This document shows, in pieces, positions 63,941 to 64,000 of a stretch of DNA of 64,000 nucleotides (its first letter is position 1; each line of letters begins with the position of its first letter). The stretch comes from Pseudomonas viridiflava (GTDB lineage: Bacteria; Pseudomonadota; Gammaproteobacteria; Pseudomonadales; Pseudomonadaceae), in the NCBI RefSeq assembly GCF_900573885.1, contig NZ_UPSE01000453.1, positions 124,001-188,000 on the forward strand. The letters run 5' to 3'. Below the pieces are notes generated by a model. It saw only the letters and a list, made by a program, of their open reading frames with translations. It made no database searches and had not been told where the DNA came from. Made by a program: the position numbers and the translations under genes.

Positions 63941-64000
63941 ATGCACGATCTGGAACTGAGTGACGAACAACGCATGATCCGCGACATGGCCCGCGACTTT
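63941..64000 (+). CDS. Acyl-CoA dehydrogenase, first 20 codons (cut by window edge)
   Basis: Only MHDLELSDEQRMIRDMARDF is visible, the common N-terminus of acyl-CoA dehydrogenases (helix A). It follows mmsB by 31 nt. In valine catabolism an isobutyryl-CoA dehydrogenase would fit here; the product is inferred from 20 residues plus context. Confidence 0.7.
   Translation, partial: MHDLELSDEQRMIRDMARDF

Overview
The window looks like a chromosome segment of a Pseudomonas-type gammaproteobacterium. The basis is the gene order of aotJ-Q-M-P-argR next to the aruC-F-G-D-B operon, the divergent phhR/phhABC pair, a spuI-like polyamine gene, mmsAB, REP-like hairpins and high GC codon use. A species cannot be named from the sequence alone. 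No rRNA, tRNA, CRISPR array, transposase or plasmid/phage replication gene was recognised.

Left part (1-28.7 kb) is amino-acid catabolism. From right to left on the minus strand come an arginine/ornithine uptake operon with its regulator (aotJ, aotQ, aotM, aotP, argR) and the arginine succinyltransferase operon (aruC, aruF, aruG, astD, astB, cut by the left edge). ArgR-type half sites (TGTCGC-N8-AA) lie before both aruC and aotJ. Then come acs, the phenylalanine hydroxylase system (phhR, divergent from phhA-phhB-phhC, with two TyrR/PhhR-type boxes between), arfB, an aromatic amino-acid permease, and the homogentisate operon hppD-hmgA-fahA-maiA. A gamma-glutamyl-polyamine set follows (oxidase, periplasmic binding protein, synthetase), with a divergent AraC-type regulator and a clear candidate operator.

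A 1.6 kb non-coding stretch (28.7-30.3 kb) packed with interspersed repeats and inverted repeats separates this from a 25 kb exopolysaccharide (EPS) locus (30.3-55.2 kb, all plus strand). The locus begins with a NusG paralogue of the RfaH type. About 130 bp after it sits an exact ops element (GGCGGTAGCGTG), the DNA signal RfaH uses in enterobacteria. Then follow a small secreted peptide, an outer-membrane beta-barrel protein, a short OPX export protein, a Wzc-type tyrosine kinase, a PHP-type phosphatase, an anchored protein, a WcaJ/WbaP-type initiating transferase, an intrinsic terminator, Wzy- and Wzx-like proteins, four glycosyltransferases, a pyruvyltransferase-family protein, ManC, an epimerase, GalE, GalU, two membrane acyltransferases (one SGNH-fused) and a VanZ-family protein. 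A second Wzy_C/O-antigen-ligase protein lies convergent to the end. Together these predict a Wzx/Wzy-dependent, acylated and probably pyruvylated heteropolymer containing mannose and glucose/galactose, controlled by antitermination.

The right end (56.8-64 kb) returns to catabolism: a HAD phosphatase, acetoacetate use (scoA-scoB-atoB with a divergent LysR regulator), a small membrane-type protein, valine catabolism (mmsA, mmsB) and the first 20 codons of an acyl-CoA dehydrogenase. Tyrosine breakdown by the left-hand genes yields acetoacetate, which scoAB/atoB would turn into acetyl-CoA.

The most interesting items are the linked RfaH-like gene plus ops element with a terminator inside the operon, the hairpin-rich non-coding region before it, and the short OPX/beta-barrel export pair.
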